Assembly: GCA_023376005.1 (NCBI GenBank) | Contig: CM042156.1 | Location: 46,627,016 to 46,691,015 of the forward strand | Source: Doryteuthis pealeii | Taxonomy: Eukaryota > Mollusca > Cephalopoda > Myopsida > Loliginidae | Length of the DNA: 64,000 bases | Direction of reading: 5' to 3' | In this document: positions 23,141 to 35,147 of the stretch, piece by piece | How the letters are laid out: the number at the start of each line of letters is the position of its first letter | Position numbering within the stretch: the first letter of the stretch is position 1 | Position numbers and translations under genes: made by a program | The notes under the pieces: model-generated | Told to the model about the DNA's origin: nothing | What the model saw: only the letters and a program-made list of their open reading frames with translations | Databases searched by the model: none

Positions 23141-23949
23141 GTCAAATTATTATTTTAAAAAAAAAATTTTTTTTTACTTCAGCTAAGAAAATTTTTTAGA
23201 TTATATATTTTATTATATCTCATTACATTTATTATCTTTTTAATATTATACGTATTTTAATATCTATATTTTCATTTTACTTAGCTAAAATGTGAAATTT
23301 GCAAAAGACAATCCTTTCCTCAATGTATTTGCCATAACTTATAGAATTCTTCTTTTGAAATGTTCTCATAGTTCCTAAATTGATTTATTGACCAATCTTT
23401 TAAGTGTTGATCTGGAAGTTGCACCTGGTGTTAAGTGCAAAAACTGTTGGTCATCTCTTTTGCCCTAACCTCAAAACTCAGCACTGTCTTTTTTCTTTGT
23501 TTCTTTATTCATACAGATTCTCCTCCATGACTTGGCAACAAAGTGTTTCTTTTTCTGTCATATGACCAGCCAAGTGCTATGAAGGCCAAAGGTCATTAAA
23601 AGCAATTAACCAAATAGGTCCTTCTTTTATTTCAGTGCAATCGACATTGTTTAATGGACCAAATGCATTAATGAGATTTGTTTTTCTTTGCACCCCCTCA
23701 AGAGAAAAGAAAGAGCCCCCCCCCAAAAAAAAAACAAAAAAAACACACCTGTCCAAAATAAATATCAGTTTAAGTTTCATGAAAGTTTTTTTTTTTTTTT
23801 TTTTTTTTTTGTCTGTCACTTTGTGGAGAATCTCATAGGTTCTATGGATTTTTTTATTTTTTTAACCTTAAATCTGTCACTTTATAGAGTTTTATATATT
23901 ATGCAGGAAAATATCTATTTTTAATTTTGATGAGTTCAAGGTTTCTAGT
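23141..23949. other. AT-rich sequence, no gene seen
   Basis: A C run joined to an A run at about 23707-23730 and a T run at 23787-23810 generate short Lys/Phe/Pro-rich frames that are not genes. Confidence 0.55.
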
Positions 23950-24115
23950 TCAAGGGAAATCTGGAGAGGGTTTAAATGAGGATTGTGTTGCTCCAAGTTT
24001 ATAGTGGAAAGAGGCTACCTGCTTTGAAAATCGGCATTCAATATCCTGGGTTTTACCTGGTCTTGAACACTGACCCTTGGCATTAATAGGAAATAACACC
24101 ACTAAGTTGCAATGC
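23950..24115 (-). repeat. interspersed repeat K, copy 2
   Basis: Shares 'gaggattgtgttg', 'ctttgaaaatcggcattcaa', 'ttttacctggtcttgaacac' and 'ggcattaataggaaata' with 17690-17800 and 55430-55600. The inverted B-box-like 'gtgttcaagaccagg' suggests an old tRNA-derived SINE on the minus strand. Confidence 0.5.
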
Positions 24116-25003
24116 CAGCTGTAAATCAATGTCTTGTTTTTGACATTTTGCAAACCAACAGAAGTTAATTTTCAGGCAAATAATTTAGATTTTCCTGAAT
24201 AAATAAGTATAAACACAAAATAATTTAAGTTAATTTAAAATTATTAACAAAAAGTTCTTTATGTAGGAATTGTTTTTTTTTTTTTTCTTTTTAAGGAAAA
24301 TTTAAATAAAATGAAAATTAACTTTTGATGGCTTGAAAAATGTCAAAAATTGATTCTCAGCTGCAGCAGTTTGTAAAATTATCAGTTAACTTTTACTTTT
24401 GTCTTTTAGTGAGCAGACAACTTTTTAAATAAATGATTTTGGTTTTTATATTTTTTCTTCTCTTTATGACTGATTTAATGTAATATTTGACAATTATTCT
24501 ATTGATTATTACCAGAAGATATTTAGTAAGCTTAGTTAAGCCAGGCATAGGGCTATAAAATAAGAATGATCTGTAGTTTTAAGTTGTTCAATCTTACCTT
24601 GACATAAAAATCTTTTTGAAACAGCAGGAAGAAAAATAATCATTGTAAAATTCAATTTCAGTTACAAATACAAACAAAAATAAAAAAAAGAATGCTTTAA
24701 ATTTTAAAGAATTATATAAATAAGAATAAATTTTCCTCTTAAGCTAAGTAAATACCTCATATATGCTCTCTCCGTTCGATTCACTTGTTTTCAAATTGAC
24801 GATTAATCAAAACATCCTTTTTTTTTTATCGTATTTTTGCAAAGAAGCAAATTTATTGTTTATTCCATTATAAACTATTGTTTTAATTTTTTCAATTTAT
24901 GATTGATAAAATATTTTATTCATTTTCATTTCTAGCTTATTTATTTGACCTATATTATAAGAAAAAGTCTATTAAGGTTAAAAATGCAATAAGAATGTGT
25001 TAT
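24116..25003. other. AT-rich sequence, no gene seen
   Basis: No repeat family or plausible coding frame was recognised. Confidence 0.5.
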
Positions 25004-25134
25004 TTAACCCATTCACTCCCATTGGGGCACCAGTGTCACAGTCAAATTTCATTTTCACCCTTAAGACACTTTACTCAAAGCACAATTTTGCATATTCAAA
25101 AGGTAAAAAACAAATTTGGTAGTGAAAGGGTTAA
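25004..25134. mobile_element. TTAA-flanked MITE (piggyBac-type), 123 bp
   Basis: TTAA lies at both ends (25004-25007 and 25131-25134). Terminal inverted repeats are CCCATTCACTCCCA on the left and, inverted, CCCTTTCACTACCA on the right. The interior has no coding potential. CCCTTT-type termini with a TTAA duplication fit piggyBac. Confidence 0.75.
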
Positions 25135-25282
25135 ACTGTATTTTTTAATTTAAATTTTTTTTTGTTAGATTTGTTTATTAGATTGTGTGTATATGTTCAC
25201 TGTCCAACTTTAATGTGATCCTTTATCTGTCACAAATCAACTAGTTACCTGTAATACTATAAGCATTTCGGCCATTCTTTCT

Positions 25283-27146
25283 TGTGATGTGACATGACAT
25301 AACATGAAGACTTTAAAAGCTTGAAATTAAGAAGGCTCCCCAAGTTAAACTAGTATTTTTTGTTCAAATCATAAAGTACCACACCAGGAACACTTTGGGC
25401 TGCTAATAATCATTCATGCATTTTCTTGTAAATTTTACAGACCAGATTTCTAGTGTGACGTGATGTTATTCACAAAAACAGTTTTTTTTCCAAAGCTCAG
25501 TGTACTTAGTTTTCCGTCTGAATTGAGCAATTTTTAATCAAAACTATGTGATTCCATCAATGAAAGAAAGCACAAAGTTTATTTAGGCCACAAAAACAAT
25601 TCAAAATAATGACCAGCAAAACCCCCAGCCAAGATGCAATGGATGTGACGTGACGTAACAGAGTGCAATTTTAGGATACAGAAGTCTCGATTGTCAGCAT
25701 AATTGGGGGTCAAAAACCAACAAAATGTTTTTAAAGTTAGTATTCATAAAAGATCATCAAGTTCCAGACCACATAACCCAGACAGCAAATTACTTTATTT
25801 GCTTATCAATTCACTGTGTGTATTAGATTAGAACTTTGTCAAGGTTCTTGCCCAGAACCTTAGCATCAGCCTGAGTTAATGTGGGCTTCACATTGGTGTA
25901 AAACACACGGCTAAAAAGATAGCATCCTCCCCCTTTCTAGATCTTGAGGACCATTCACACCAAATGGCTTCTCCAGTCACCTTACACAGATTTTGTTGGC
26001 CTTTTTGTCTGACTTTTCCTAGCCATTTTTCTTCCTTGTAGATGGCAAGAACCCACATTCCTACTTCTATGTTGGCATAATCAATTTCCTCAAGGTTGCT
26101 GTTCAGTCTACAACTGGAGGCTAGGTGTTTGTGCATAGGGAAGTTGGCTTGGCAGTTAAGTTATCAGTACCATTTACTCTTTTAAGAACCAAGTCAGTTG
26201 AAAGGCACAATTTTTCCACAAAAGTGAATTGTTCCAATTGACATGAATCATGTGCATTTTCAAAATGCCCCTCACTTCAATGGCACCATGAAAAGGGTTA
26301 TCATTTAACATGTAGTAATAGAAAAGAACTGTATCAATGAAAGTGCAATACATGAAACAGCCAGTAAAGTTTTCTAGAACAATAAAAACACTGCTAGAGT
26401 AAAGCAACCATGAAATTTTTGCTACCAGATGTGCACTGTCACAATTAAAGAACACAAGATACTTGTAATTAGGTACCTTTCTAGCCCAATTAGTTTGAAC
26501 ACAAATGTCTAAAAAGAAATGTCTACCTGGAGTTTCATAATATTGTTTTCAACAATTATAACATTTCATTGGGATTGTGAATTATTAAGCTTTCAGAAAA
26601 TATATAGATTATATCTTTCATTGTAAAATAAAAGTAAAAAGCACATACATGCCTACCAATTACTTGGTCACTTCCAAACCATATGGCAAAAAGAACCATT
26701 ATAAATGTGTGCATCAAGTTGGCACATACATAAATGATGGTCAGAGTTGGCCATAATACTGGGAATTCAAAGTTTCTACTCTTTCTGTGATTTACCATGC
26801 TATCCTTACAAGAAACCAAGGAATAGAGGTCTTAATTGTATTTATGATGAAGCAAAATGTCAAGTTTATGTACTCACACCATTATTTTATATTATTTTCT
26901 TCAATTTTTTACAGAAACAAGGCCTTCATAAATATCAAACACTTCACATGTTTTAAGGTAGGGGTGTTACGTCATGTCACAAAAAAATTTGCAGAATAAT
27001 TCATACTACAAACATTTTGGGCAAATATTTGGCAATGCATTTGGAAAACAGTCTCTTTTTAACCTAGAAAATGAAGTTTCATAAAAAATAAATTTTGTGA
27101 TGGAGGTCTATGAGACTTATTGCTCAAAATCGTGACGTGACGTAAC
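25283..27146. promoter_or_regulatory. cluster of five TGACGT-type motifs
   Basis: The 15-mer gtgacgtgacgtaac occurs exactly at 25645-25659 and 27132-27146. Degenerate relatives are at 25283-25306 and 25453-25470, and one in opposite orientation is at 26964-26982. TGACGT is the core of CRE/ATF-type sites, so clustered regulation is possible. The sites could also be remnants of one repeated element. Confidence 0.4.
25825..26118 (-). pseudogene. frameshifted fragment of an unidentified protein
   Basis: On the minus strand one frame reads EEIDYANIEVGMWVLAIY and then EEKWLGKVRQKGQQNLCKVT. After a frame change near 25970 the sense continues as PFGVNGPQDLER, and after another near 25905 as SRVFYTNVKPTLTQADAKVL and KNLDKVLI. 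The Val-Gly-x-Trp-Val-x-Ala-x-Tyr opening resembles the small beta-barrel (Tudor/chromo-like) modules at the C-terminus of transposon-linked proteins. That link is from memory of sequence style, not from a search. Two frameshifts make it a pseudogene or a sequence-error-damaged exon. Flanking minus-strand frames up to 26455 may belong to it but could not be joined. Confidence 0.5.
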
Positions 27147-27904
27147 TAGCGGATTTGTAATTTTTAATTGCATGTAACTTCAACCCAGATTCATTTGGCA
27201 GTATAAAATGGAAAGAATAGTTGCATTTAACAAGGAACAACATTATTAAATTGTTACCAACATATAATTCACTAGTGCTGTATAAATCTCACTTAGCAAT
27301 GGGGGGTTAAATCCAGGGACAGTGTAGCTTGTAAGTGCCTTTATATTCCACCACCATTACTGTAGCAATGAAAGTGTTTTTACAAAAGCTGCAGCTAGTT
27401 TTTTGAACTAGAGGGATTCATTTTCCGGAAAAAGTGACTTTTTTAACTTTCAATTCAAATTTTGAAAATCACTTTTTGGTTGACGTTAGTAGAGAATGGC
27501 CCATTTATAGGTTATAAAATGACTGTTTAAATTTACAGATCTGTTAAAATTGTGTTGAGGTGCTGTAAAAAAAACCTTTTCTGATTAAATCTGTGTCTTG
27601 TGTTTATTTTTCACTTAAATCTGCAAATTATCATTTGCCTGTGTTTTTTTGTTTATATCTGATCTATAGCAAATCTTATCACCTGTCCCACCTGTGGATA
27701 TGTGATTACATTCTATTTTATCAATTATTTGCCTTTGCCTTGTAGCAACTGATGAACAGATCTATAATTTGAATGGGAAAAAAATATCTGAAATTCTGAT
27801 GTGTAATTATTCCACAAGTTATTCAGACTAAAATATCCTCATTTTTACCATGTTTTTAATGATTATATTTTGGTCACTGTATTATTTGGCCTTCCTCAGT
27901 GGAA
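26119..27904. other. AT-rich interval, low-level coding-like traces
   Basis: Minus-strand frames at 26174-26455 and 26556-26819 look somewhat protein-like and lie upstream of the pseudogene fragment, so they may be older parts of it. No recognised domain or repeat lies in the rest, apart from two of the TGACGT-type motifs. Confidence 0.35.
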
Positions 27905-28100
27905 TAAGGGGGGGGTCCCTGTGGCATAGTGGCTAATGTGCTGGACTGCAACATTGTAGTTAGTGAGTTCAAACTCCAGTTGTGCTATTATGTTCACTTT
28001 TAGACTAATACCTTGGAAAGGTATGAAACTCCTCACCCCCAGCTATGGATTAAATAACCCACTAAGGTTGATATGCCATTAAACAAAGAAACCAAACCAA
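27905..28100 (+). mobile_element. SINE-B with internal deletion
   Basis: Head 'gtccctgtggcatagtggct' and B-box 'gagttcaaactcc' are present. The usual 'agtaccactactgttcttct' block before the tail is missing: the sequence jumps from 'gctatggattaaata' to 'acccactaaggttgatatgc'. Confidence 0.85.
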
Positions 28101-28424
28101 CTATCAGAGGAATAATTCATCTGATCGTTTCTTTTTTCTTCATCTTTTGTTGTAATAAAAATGATGCATAAAAATATTAGTAACTCCATAAAAACTTCTA
28201 CAGGGACATGAAAGTAGAGATCTATTATAGATTGAACTCTCTATCAATTTCAATAATGTTAACTATTGCTCTATGGCAGACACCCTCCCAAATTATTACT
28301 AAACTTTGGTCTGAAGCCTCTGACCTTTTATGGGTGTCTTTTTTTTCTTTTTTTTTTTCTTTCCTTATCTATGAATAGGCTACACTAGAAATAGTTTTTA
28401 AAATTAACTTAATAGCAGCTATGT

Positions 28425-28480
28425 TAGATAGTGGATAGGCTTAGCATAGTTTGGCACAAGGCCGTGATATTAAAGCACAT
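28425..28480 (-). repeat. SINE-C tail fragment
   Basis: Matches the alternative SINE-C tail ('aggcttagcatagtttggca', 'caaggccgtgat'); the head is absent. Confidence 0.5.
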
Positions 28481-30159
28481 GATATGGATTGAATTAACAA
28501 TGAACACTTAATTTTTTATTTGATGTAATGTATATAAAAATTATTTTTTGGATAGAGCTGATTTTAAAAAAAAAAAAAAAAAAGGGGGGGGGGAATGCTT
28601 TTTGAATTTAAAAAATTCATTGAACAGACGCTGAGTAATTCAGATTTTTCACTGGTATCAAATTAGGAATTCTCTTCTTAGGAAGCAAAAATGAGGATTT
28701 TGGACCCCCAAATATACCCTTTCATAAATAAAATCAATTTTCTCCACTATCACTCAAGATAAATTTATGAAAATTCACATATTAGTAGTTTGCAATATAG
28801 GGAATAAAATGGGACTGTTCCTGACATCTTCAAGTGAAAAAATAGCAAAAATGCATCATTTTGACATACAGATTTTAATTTATAAATTTTCTTGTTTTAA
28901 AGCTGTAAAACAATTAATTTTTATGTGTGTTTTAAAAAAAAAAACTTCTTCATAATACAGCAAAAATTATGTTGTTTCATTGCCCCCCCCCCCCCGTGAG
29001 TTTTGTTAATTTTAATTCATGGGGGGAGGGTAAAAATATGTAAAAATTTTATATACATATTATATAGAGAAACAAAACTTATTATTTGCATAATTTTCTT
29101 GATTTCTTTTGAAATCGATAAAACTTCACAAAGTATATATTTTAGTATTTATTTTATTATTTTTCCCATTTTTTTAAAAGGTTTTATCATAGACAAACGA
29201 GAATTTTTTAGTTTTGATGAAACTCTGAATTTGTTTAAGCATGAGTTACATTACTCTGAACAGTAGAATCAACTGCTACTCGATTTTACCTATTTTCAAA
29301 GCTCAATTTAAAAAGTTTTCCAAATTAAAATTGAAATTCCAAAGAATTAAAAAATAATGTTTCCATAATATTTATATCAAAAGATGCAGAAAAGTGATAT
29401 TAATTAACATCTGAGTGTTAATTTGTGATATCTTACCTTATTTTCATAAATTTTGCAGTTAAATTCCACAGCTTGTAAAATAAACTTTTAACAAGATAAT
29501 TGCCATATATGATATACCAAACTGAAGAGCTAATTAAGCTCAAATTGATCTGAAAATTCCACGGAAATATTCTTAATAGTTTCATGGGAATTTCATTTTG
29601 AAATGAGTGTATCACAGTCACTGGCCTCAAAAATTTGTTTAACTCTGAAATTTTCCAAAATTCTAACAAAAATTCTGTTTGTTTCCAAATATTTGTTCAC
29701 AACATTTGTTAAAAAGAAATATCTTAATTTATTTTCAAAACTTTTATAATAAACTTTAACTGGTTACAGTTGAATTTTCCAAGTATGTATTTGTCTTATA
29801 TCACATATAAAATTGGTCTATTCAATCCCTATTTTGTCAGAAAATTACACAATATTCTAAGGGGTTTTGACAGAATATTATTTTGAAACAAGTTTATCCC
29901 CATGGATGGCATAAAAAAACTGGTTCACAGTAATTTTTATTATGACATTAAAAAATAATTATTGAGGCTATTTTATAAATTATTTCACCAAATTAATTAT
30001 CTATTTATTTGCTATTTAATGATATAATTTTGACTGTAATACAATGTTTGGCTGCAAACTTATAAGGATTTTACTGTAAATAGTATGCCTAAAAAATTTC
30101 AATGTTTTAGCTGTGAGTATGCATTGCTAATTGAATACACTAGCAGTGACTTTTAATGA
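28481..30159. other. AT-rich sequence with G and C runs
   Basis: An A run joined to a ten-base G run lies at 28565-28594 and a twelve-base C run at 28983-28995. No genes or family repeats were seen between them. Confidence 0.55.
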
Positions 30160-30262
30160 TAAACTTAGTCTAATTTGGCACAAGATCACAAGTAATGGTC
30201 ACTAGTAAGGATTGAACTTACAAGACTATTATTGCTAACCATTACTTTACACTAATGATTGC
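30160..30262 (-). mobile_element. SINE-C (alternative tail)
   Basis: Minus strand: tail 'aaacttagtctaatttggca', body 'agtaaggattgaacttacaa', head 'gctaaccattactttacact'. Confidence 0.65.
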
Positions 30263-30650
30263 CCTGTTTGCATGGCTTAGAATATGTTGACTGTATCCCC
30301 CTGCAGAGAGGTAAATATCCCCCCCCCCCAAAAAAAAGGGATATCCTAGCTATGACACTAAACTGCATCTGATGGTGAGGCTCCAGTTCTGGAGTGCGGA
30401 GTTCCCTTCATTAACATCACTCCCAGGTCCACTCAGACATGCTGTGGTAGTACCTGTTAGGGTCTCATATGTGGGTCAAATAGATATGTTTAAAAATTAT
30501 TCATATTTGATAGGACTGTGTGCATAAACACCTCAAAAAACTTTTGATCAACTACACAAAAAATGTAAATATAAACATACGATGAATGTGATTCCCTAAC
30601 CTCTTGGCATAACATAACCCTAATTCGATTGACATGCCATTTAAATCAGT
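30263..30650 (+). mobile_element. SINE-E, long-tail subtype
   Basis: Starts with a decayed 5' end ('gcttagaatatgttgactgt', a C run and an A run). The conserved body follows: 'gatggtgaggctccagttct', 'gtggtagtacctgttagggt', 'gtgggtcaaatagatatg'. The tail is 'tgattccctaacctcttggc', 'ataacataaccctaattcga' and 'ttgacatgcc'. A segment of the 5' half is missing relative to 53256-53790. Confidence 0.72.
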
Positions 30651-31599
30651 CAATCTACAACAATGTGAACTCTTTATATTCACTTGCCAATAAACTTTTC
30701 TTTTTTTTTTTGTGCTTTCAAGAGTTTCAACTTTGAAGATTTTTTTTGTGTGTGTGTTTAAAGTGAAAGAATGTGTAGAGTCACTTGATGGTTATTGCTC
30801 AAAACCTAAAAGGTTGGAAATGTGCTCTTCAAATAAAATAAAAAATCTTGAGGAATGTCCTCTAAGTGAGATGATTCCATAGTTTTTGCTAGGTTTTGAA
30901 GAAAAGGATTTTTTGGCAATAGTTTCCACAAAATGATACTTGGTAGAAAATTAATTTTGCAAACCAACCATAAACCCCTGCTTGCTATTTTTGGCTTAAA
31001 AAAAGAAAAGGCAGTAGCATTCAGTTATGGCTCTAAATTAGCGTATCTCTTTTCTACAAAAATGGGATATGTCTTTTTAGGCTAATTCCAAAATATATCT
31101 TTTAGAGAAGGTAATCATTGCCATATCAAAAAACGGGGGTGGAGATTTAAAAAGAAATTATCTCTGTAACATGATAATAGCGTTACCATTTAAATTTAAG
31201 GATATCAAGTTAAAATCTAAAAAAGATCTACAAAGTAGATGTTTAAAATTTAGAAAAGTAAATTTTTCTTTTCTTTTTTTTTTTTTTTCTAAAGAAAGAA
31301 TTTTTGTACACCTGTGATAACTGATAAATGTTCATAGAATATATTATGATCCCAGCCAAAAGTCTTGAGGATAAATATTAAAAGAGAAAATGAATATATA
31401 AACAATTTCACTCTGCACCTGGGAATATCTCATCTGAAATTGTTAATACAAGGATATACTTATTGGCCATGTGTGACACTAGAAGCTCTTCTTTTCCTAG
31501 GTGCACATATTCAGGTGCAATAATGCTTGTGTGTGTGGGTAGGTGTGAATGTATCTGTGTAAATATATATAAACATAGGCATAGCATATATATATAGTA
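30651..31599. other. AT-rich sequence, no gene seen
   Basis: Only short homopolymers (for example T run 31270-31286) stand out. Confidence 0.5.
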
Positions 31600-31715
31600 A
31601 TTTTCTAAGCATAGTTTAGATGTGGCACAAGGCCAGAAGTATAGAGCACCCAGTGAAAACTCACTAAAATGGTTTACTAATCTAGCTTGCTAACCATTAC
31701 ACCACATAATGTATA
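31600..31715 (-). mobile_element. SINE-C (alternative tail)
   Basis: Tail 'tctaagcatagtttagatgt', 'ggcacaaggccagaagtat', head 'ttgctaaccattacaccaca' read on the minus strand. Confidence 0.72.
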
Positions 31716-32797
31716 TGGATGTGTGTGTGCATACTAAAATTAAAGGGGTAGTTAAACAAATAAGGGAGGTTGGAACATTCTAAAAGATATAAAATAAAAA
31801 GAGGATTTCTTGATGCAAATGAAAGGATTATTTTTTAATGTCTATAAAAATCTGATGTTTTCAGTTCTAATACAGTCAAAAGTAAGAATATCATTTTTTT
31901 ATGTCTTCAGTACTGGGTGGTTGAAATTGGAAAGGCAGGGAAGGGCCCTGGAAATCAAATTCCTTATATTCATTGAAGAAAGTCAAGGATATACTCCATT
32001 TATATTTCTGCCAAATTTGCAGATTTTTGTAAAAGCCAAACTATTAAACACCTAACTTCACTCTCCCACCCTCAGTAAAACTTCTAACCAAATAGATTGA
32101 TAAACGCATTTACAAGAGAATGTAGTAAATGTTGAGTGGAAGAAACTGATAAAGAATCACTTCATCTATTCCTATTTTCACAATGATCAACTTTTAAAGT
32201 CCTAATAAACCAAAAGGAAAATCATCCATGGAAATGTTCAACAGGAAAGTTTGGACAATTTTTGATAAAATTATACCCAATAAAGAGGACAATTCAAATG
32301 TTGACAAAATAGAAGCATACTGAGATTTTAATATAAAAAAAAGAAAGTAAAGATAATTATAATTTTAAAAAGTTAAATAGGGTAAGCATAAATTGTTGGC
32401 CAGAGAAATAGATACAAGACATAGAAAGTAGAAGACTACCTAAATAAAACACACTAATCCAAAAATGGTTTATATGGAATCAGATGAGTTTTATTGCCAA
32501 TAGATTTTGTGTATGACAAATTTCAGATATCTACATCAGCATTTGAAATACAAAGTTTGATTTAGGGGTTTAAGATGATCAAAAAAAAGAGAGAACAAAC
32601 CAAGATTAAGTTTTTACAAATGAGTGCAAAAGGCCATAGCACTCTTCTAAAAAGAGAGAGAAAGTTATTCTAAAAGGGGGGAGGGTACTCTCACTATTAC
32701 TGTGATGCTTTCTCTTACTACTTATTTAGTAGATTGCTAAGGATATGGATGGAGGAGTAGTCATTTACTAAGCTTTGGGCATCCCGTTGTAATGTAA
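31716..32797. other. AT-rich sequence, no gene seen
   Basis: No recognised domains or repeats; frames are short. Confidence 0.5.
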
Positions 32798-32925
32798 GGG
32801 TTAGCAAGCTAGTCTTGTCACATCGTACCTATGGCGAATGTGTTGGATAAATACCTACTTAGCTTAGTTTGGTACAAAGACAGAAGTATGGGACACTCAG
32901 TGATAATAGAACCCTCTAACAAAAT
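32798..32925. repeat. rearranged SINE-C
   Basis: A plus-strand SINE-C head ('gttagcaagctagtcttgtc') is joined to a minus-strand SINE-C tail and body ('ctacttagcttagtttggta', 'gtatgggacactcagtgata'). The two halves face each other, which an ordinary single insertion would not give. Confidence 0.6.
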
Positions 32926-33184
32926 GCTCATAGAAATGGACAAATTGAGTTGAGTATCAGATAACATTGAGGTGACCCTTGTTCTGGTAGCAGAAGTTGA
33001 TGCCAATTGTGAACAGGAGTGAGAGAGGAGATGAAAGTTATTCTTGGGAATTTTAGGGTTAACAGGATTTACAGTTTAAGTAACTAGAAGTTGCCTTTTG
33101 TTACTTTGTGCAACCAGACAAGTTGATGCAAATATATACATATATACAACTGCTCATCTAGGATTATCTTGATATAAGTGACAA

Positions 33185-33300
33185 AGAAAACATCATCTAC
33201 AGATAGTCATCAACTTATGACCTATGTGATTTATGAAAACTTTCACTTATGACCTTCACCTAAACGCAGTACTGAAAAGTAAAAATTAAAAAAAAAAAAT
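33185..33300 (+). repeat. terminal fragment of a DNA-transposon-like repeat
   Basis: The sequence 'tcatcaacttatgacctatg' followed by 'cacttatgaccttcacc' resembles the terminus of 'cgacttacgacc'-type mariner/Tigger MITEs after CpG decay. A related piece lies at 35080-35135. Confidence 0.45.
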
Positions 33301-33380
33301 GTATTTTGTGTGACAGGCAACATGAATGCGTGTTGGCTCCAGCATGGCATATGATAGTCACTGTGAGAAGATTATAAAAT

Positions 33381-33505
33381 ATCCTCATCAAGTCGTACTG
33401 ACAGCATGGATTCTCTTGACTCTCTCACTATTTGTTTTTATCAGTCATCACTCTTAGCAAGTCCTCAACATGGCATCCAGTACCCACATAGAGCTGTTGT
33501 ATTAG
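33381..33505 (-). pseudogene. RTE-type LINE, 3' end fragment
   Basis: Read on the minus strand, the frame gives QQLYVGTG, CHVEDLLRVM, then stops. This is the extreme C-terminal part of the RTE reverse transcriptase open frame that also appears at 34697-35072 and 61838-62631. It has in-frame stops, so it is dead. The end shows 'cttgatgaggat', a decayed form of the GAT-rich 3' end of these elements. Confidence 0.7.
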
Positions 33506-34696
33506 CAATATGCTCACTAAAATGCTGTAGACATTTGCATTTTTGGTAGGTTCCATCTGAAAAATGCTTATCAAATCACTATAAACCCATACATCAAACA
33601 GGAGGTAATTGATTTATCTACAAGTTTATTGAGGTTGTTTATATGTGTATATTGTTTTTATAACTTTTTATCAATGAAACGGGAAAAAAATGATGAATTT
33701 TGAAACACCTGTTTTTTTGCATGATTCACTCATGTGAGAGGTTGTTTGTATATTTTGCTTTTTCACAAAAAACTCACAGTAATGTGAATCTGGTCAAATT
33801 TGTCAGAAAAACAAAATAAAAAATGCCATTTAATGTAGTCTATGAGCAGTTTAGATAGATCAGTTACTTTTATTGTAAGCTGTTCTCAAAGTTCAGCTTC
33901 TGTGACATAGTGACTTTTTTTTGTAAAAATTAATCTCCATCTCCATCACCAATCTGTGAAACAGACTTTTGTTAATTTTTCATGTATTTTTTAATGAATT
34001 TATGTGCAGTTATTTGTTTAATTGCCATAAAAAGCAAGCATCATCTACACAGATTTACCTTAAAGATCATATTTCTGACTTATAAATATAAGATTGAATC
34101 TTTTACTTTGAGAAAGAAATACTGCTTTTTGTAATTTTAAGGGAATACCTAAATAAATTTTTGATATTATAAACAAACAGTCCTTAGCACTTGAAAAAAA
34201 CCAAAAAACTTAGAGATAAACAAATTTTTTACTTGATTTTACATTAAAGTTTTAACATGTAAAGTAAAAGTGTATATTTATTTACATTTTAACCTTGTAA
34301 ACGGGCATTTTTGTTTTAAGTCAGGAAATTGTCAAACCCACACTGACTATTGGCCAATATCCAACCAGTAACACTCCTGTGCAAATTAGTATGAGGACTG
34401 CCACGCAGATTTTGTTAGCTCCACCTACATTGTCAGTCTCTTCTCCAAGCATTTATTTGAGGACTTTTGCTAGAAATGGTACTAATTTTGAGAGTGCATA
34501 CCACACCTAACTATGGGTCTCTTTTCATGTTGACATATTTCTTTACTATACAAAAGTATACCAATAAGATAATGAAAAGCAATAACCATTATAGAACAAG
34601 TGAAAAAAACTGTACTAGTAATGGATCAGCTAGTAATACTAGAGAAGTGAGTAAATAAACCATATTAGATTTTGAGTATACATTATGGGCTGTGCC
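33506..34696. other. AT-rich sequence between opposed LINE ends
   Basis: No gene or repeat was recognised. The interval is bordered by two RTE 3' fragments in opposite orientation. Confidence 0.5.
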
Positions 34697-35072
34697 ATGT
34701 TAGTGCTACTGTATAACTGCACCACTTGGACTTTAATGAAACAGAAAGGACACTGTAGGAACTACACAAGATGCTGTGTACTGTCTTCACAAAAGAGCAG
34801 CTGTACAGCCAATTACTTCCAATCACACAAACTATCCAAGTAAGGTGAACAAGACAAGTAAGGTGAAACAAGCACAAACTCATAAGTGATGTTCTATGAC
34901 CATTAACACATGGATGAACCAGTGTAGGCTGACCAGCAAAAACCTACATCAATCAGCTTTGTGTGGATTCTAAATGCCATTCTGAAGACTTACCAGGAGC
35001 GGTGATTGATAGGGATAGGTGGTGAGAGTCATGGGAATATGTGTTGTCAGTGCGACCTGATGATGATTTAGT
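34697..35072 (+). pseudogene. RTE-type LINE, 3' end fragment
   Basis: With frame changes and stops, the plus strand reads KEQLYSQLLPITQTIQVR, then KLISDVL, YINQLCVD, EDLPGAVIDRDRW and LSVRPDDD. This is the familiar C-terminal run of RTE-type endonuclease/reverse transcriptase proteins of invertebrates. It ends in 'gatgatgat', as intact elements end in a GAT-type repeat. Multiple stops and frameshifts show it is inactive, and the 5' part is missing. Confidence 0.82.
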
Positions 35073-35079
35073 ATATATA

Positions 35080-35135
35080 GCAATCTGACTTATGACTGAA
35101 TCAACTTATGTCCAGTTGATCAGAACCTACCAACA
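35080..35135 (-). repeat. fragment of DNA-transposon-like repeat
   Basis: 'gacttatgactgaatcaact' and 'atgtccagttgatcagaacc' match the subterminal part of the same mariner/Tigger-like family as 33185-33300, in inverted sense. Confidence 0.4.
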
Positions 35136-35147
35136 ATCTTTATGATA

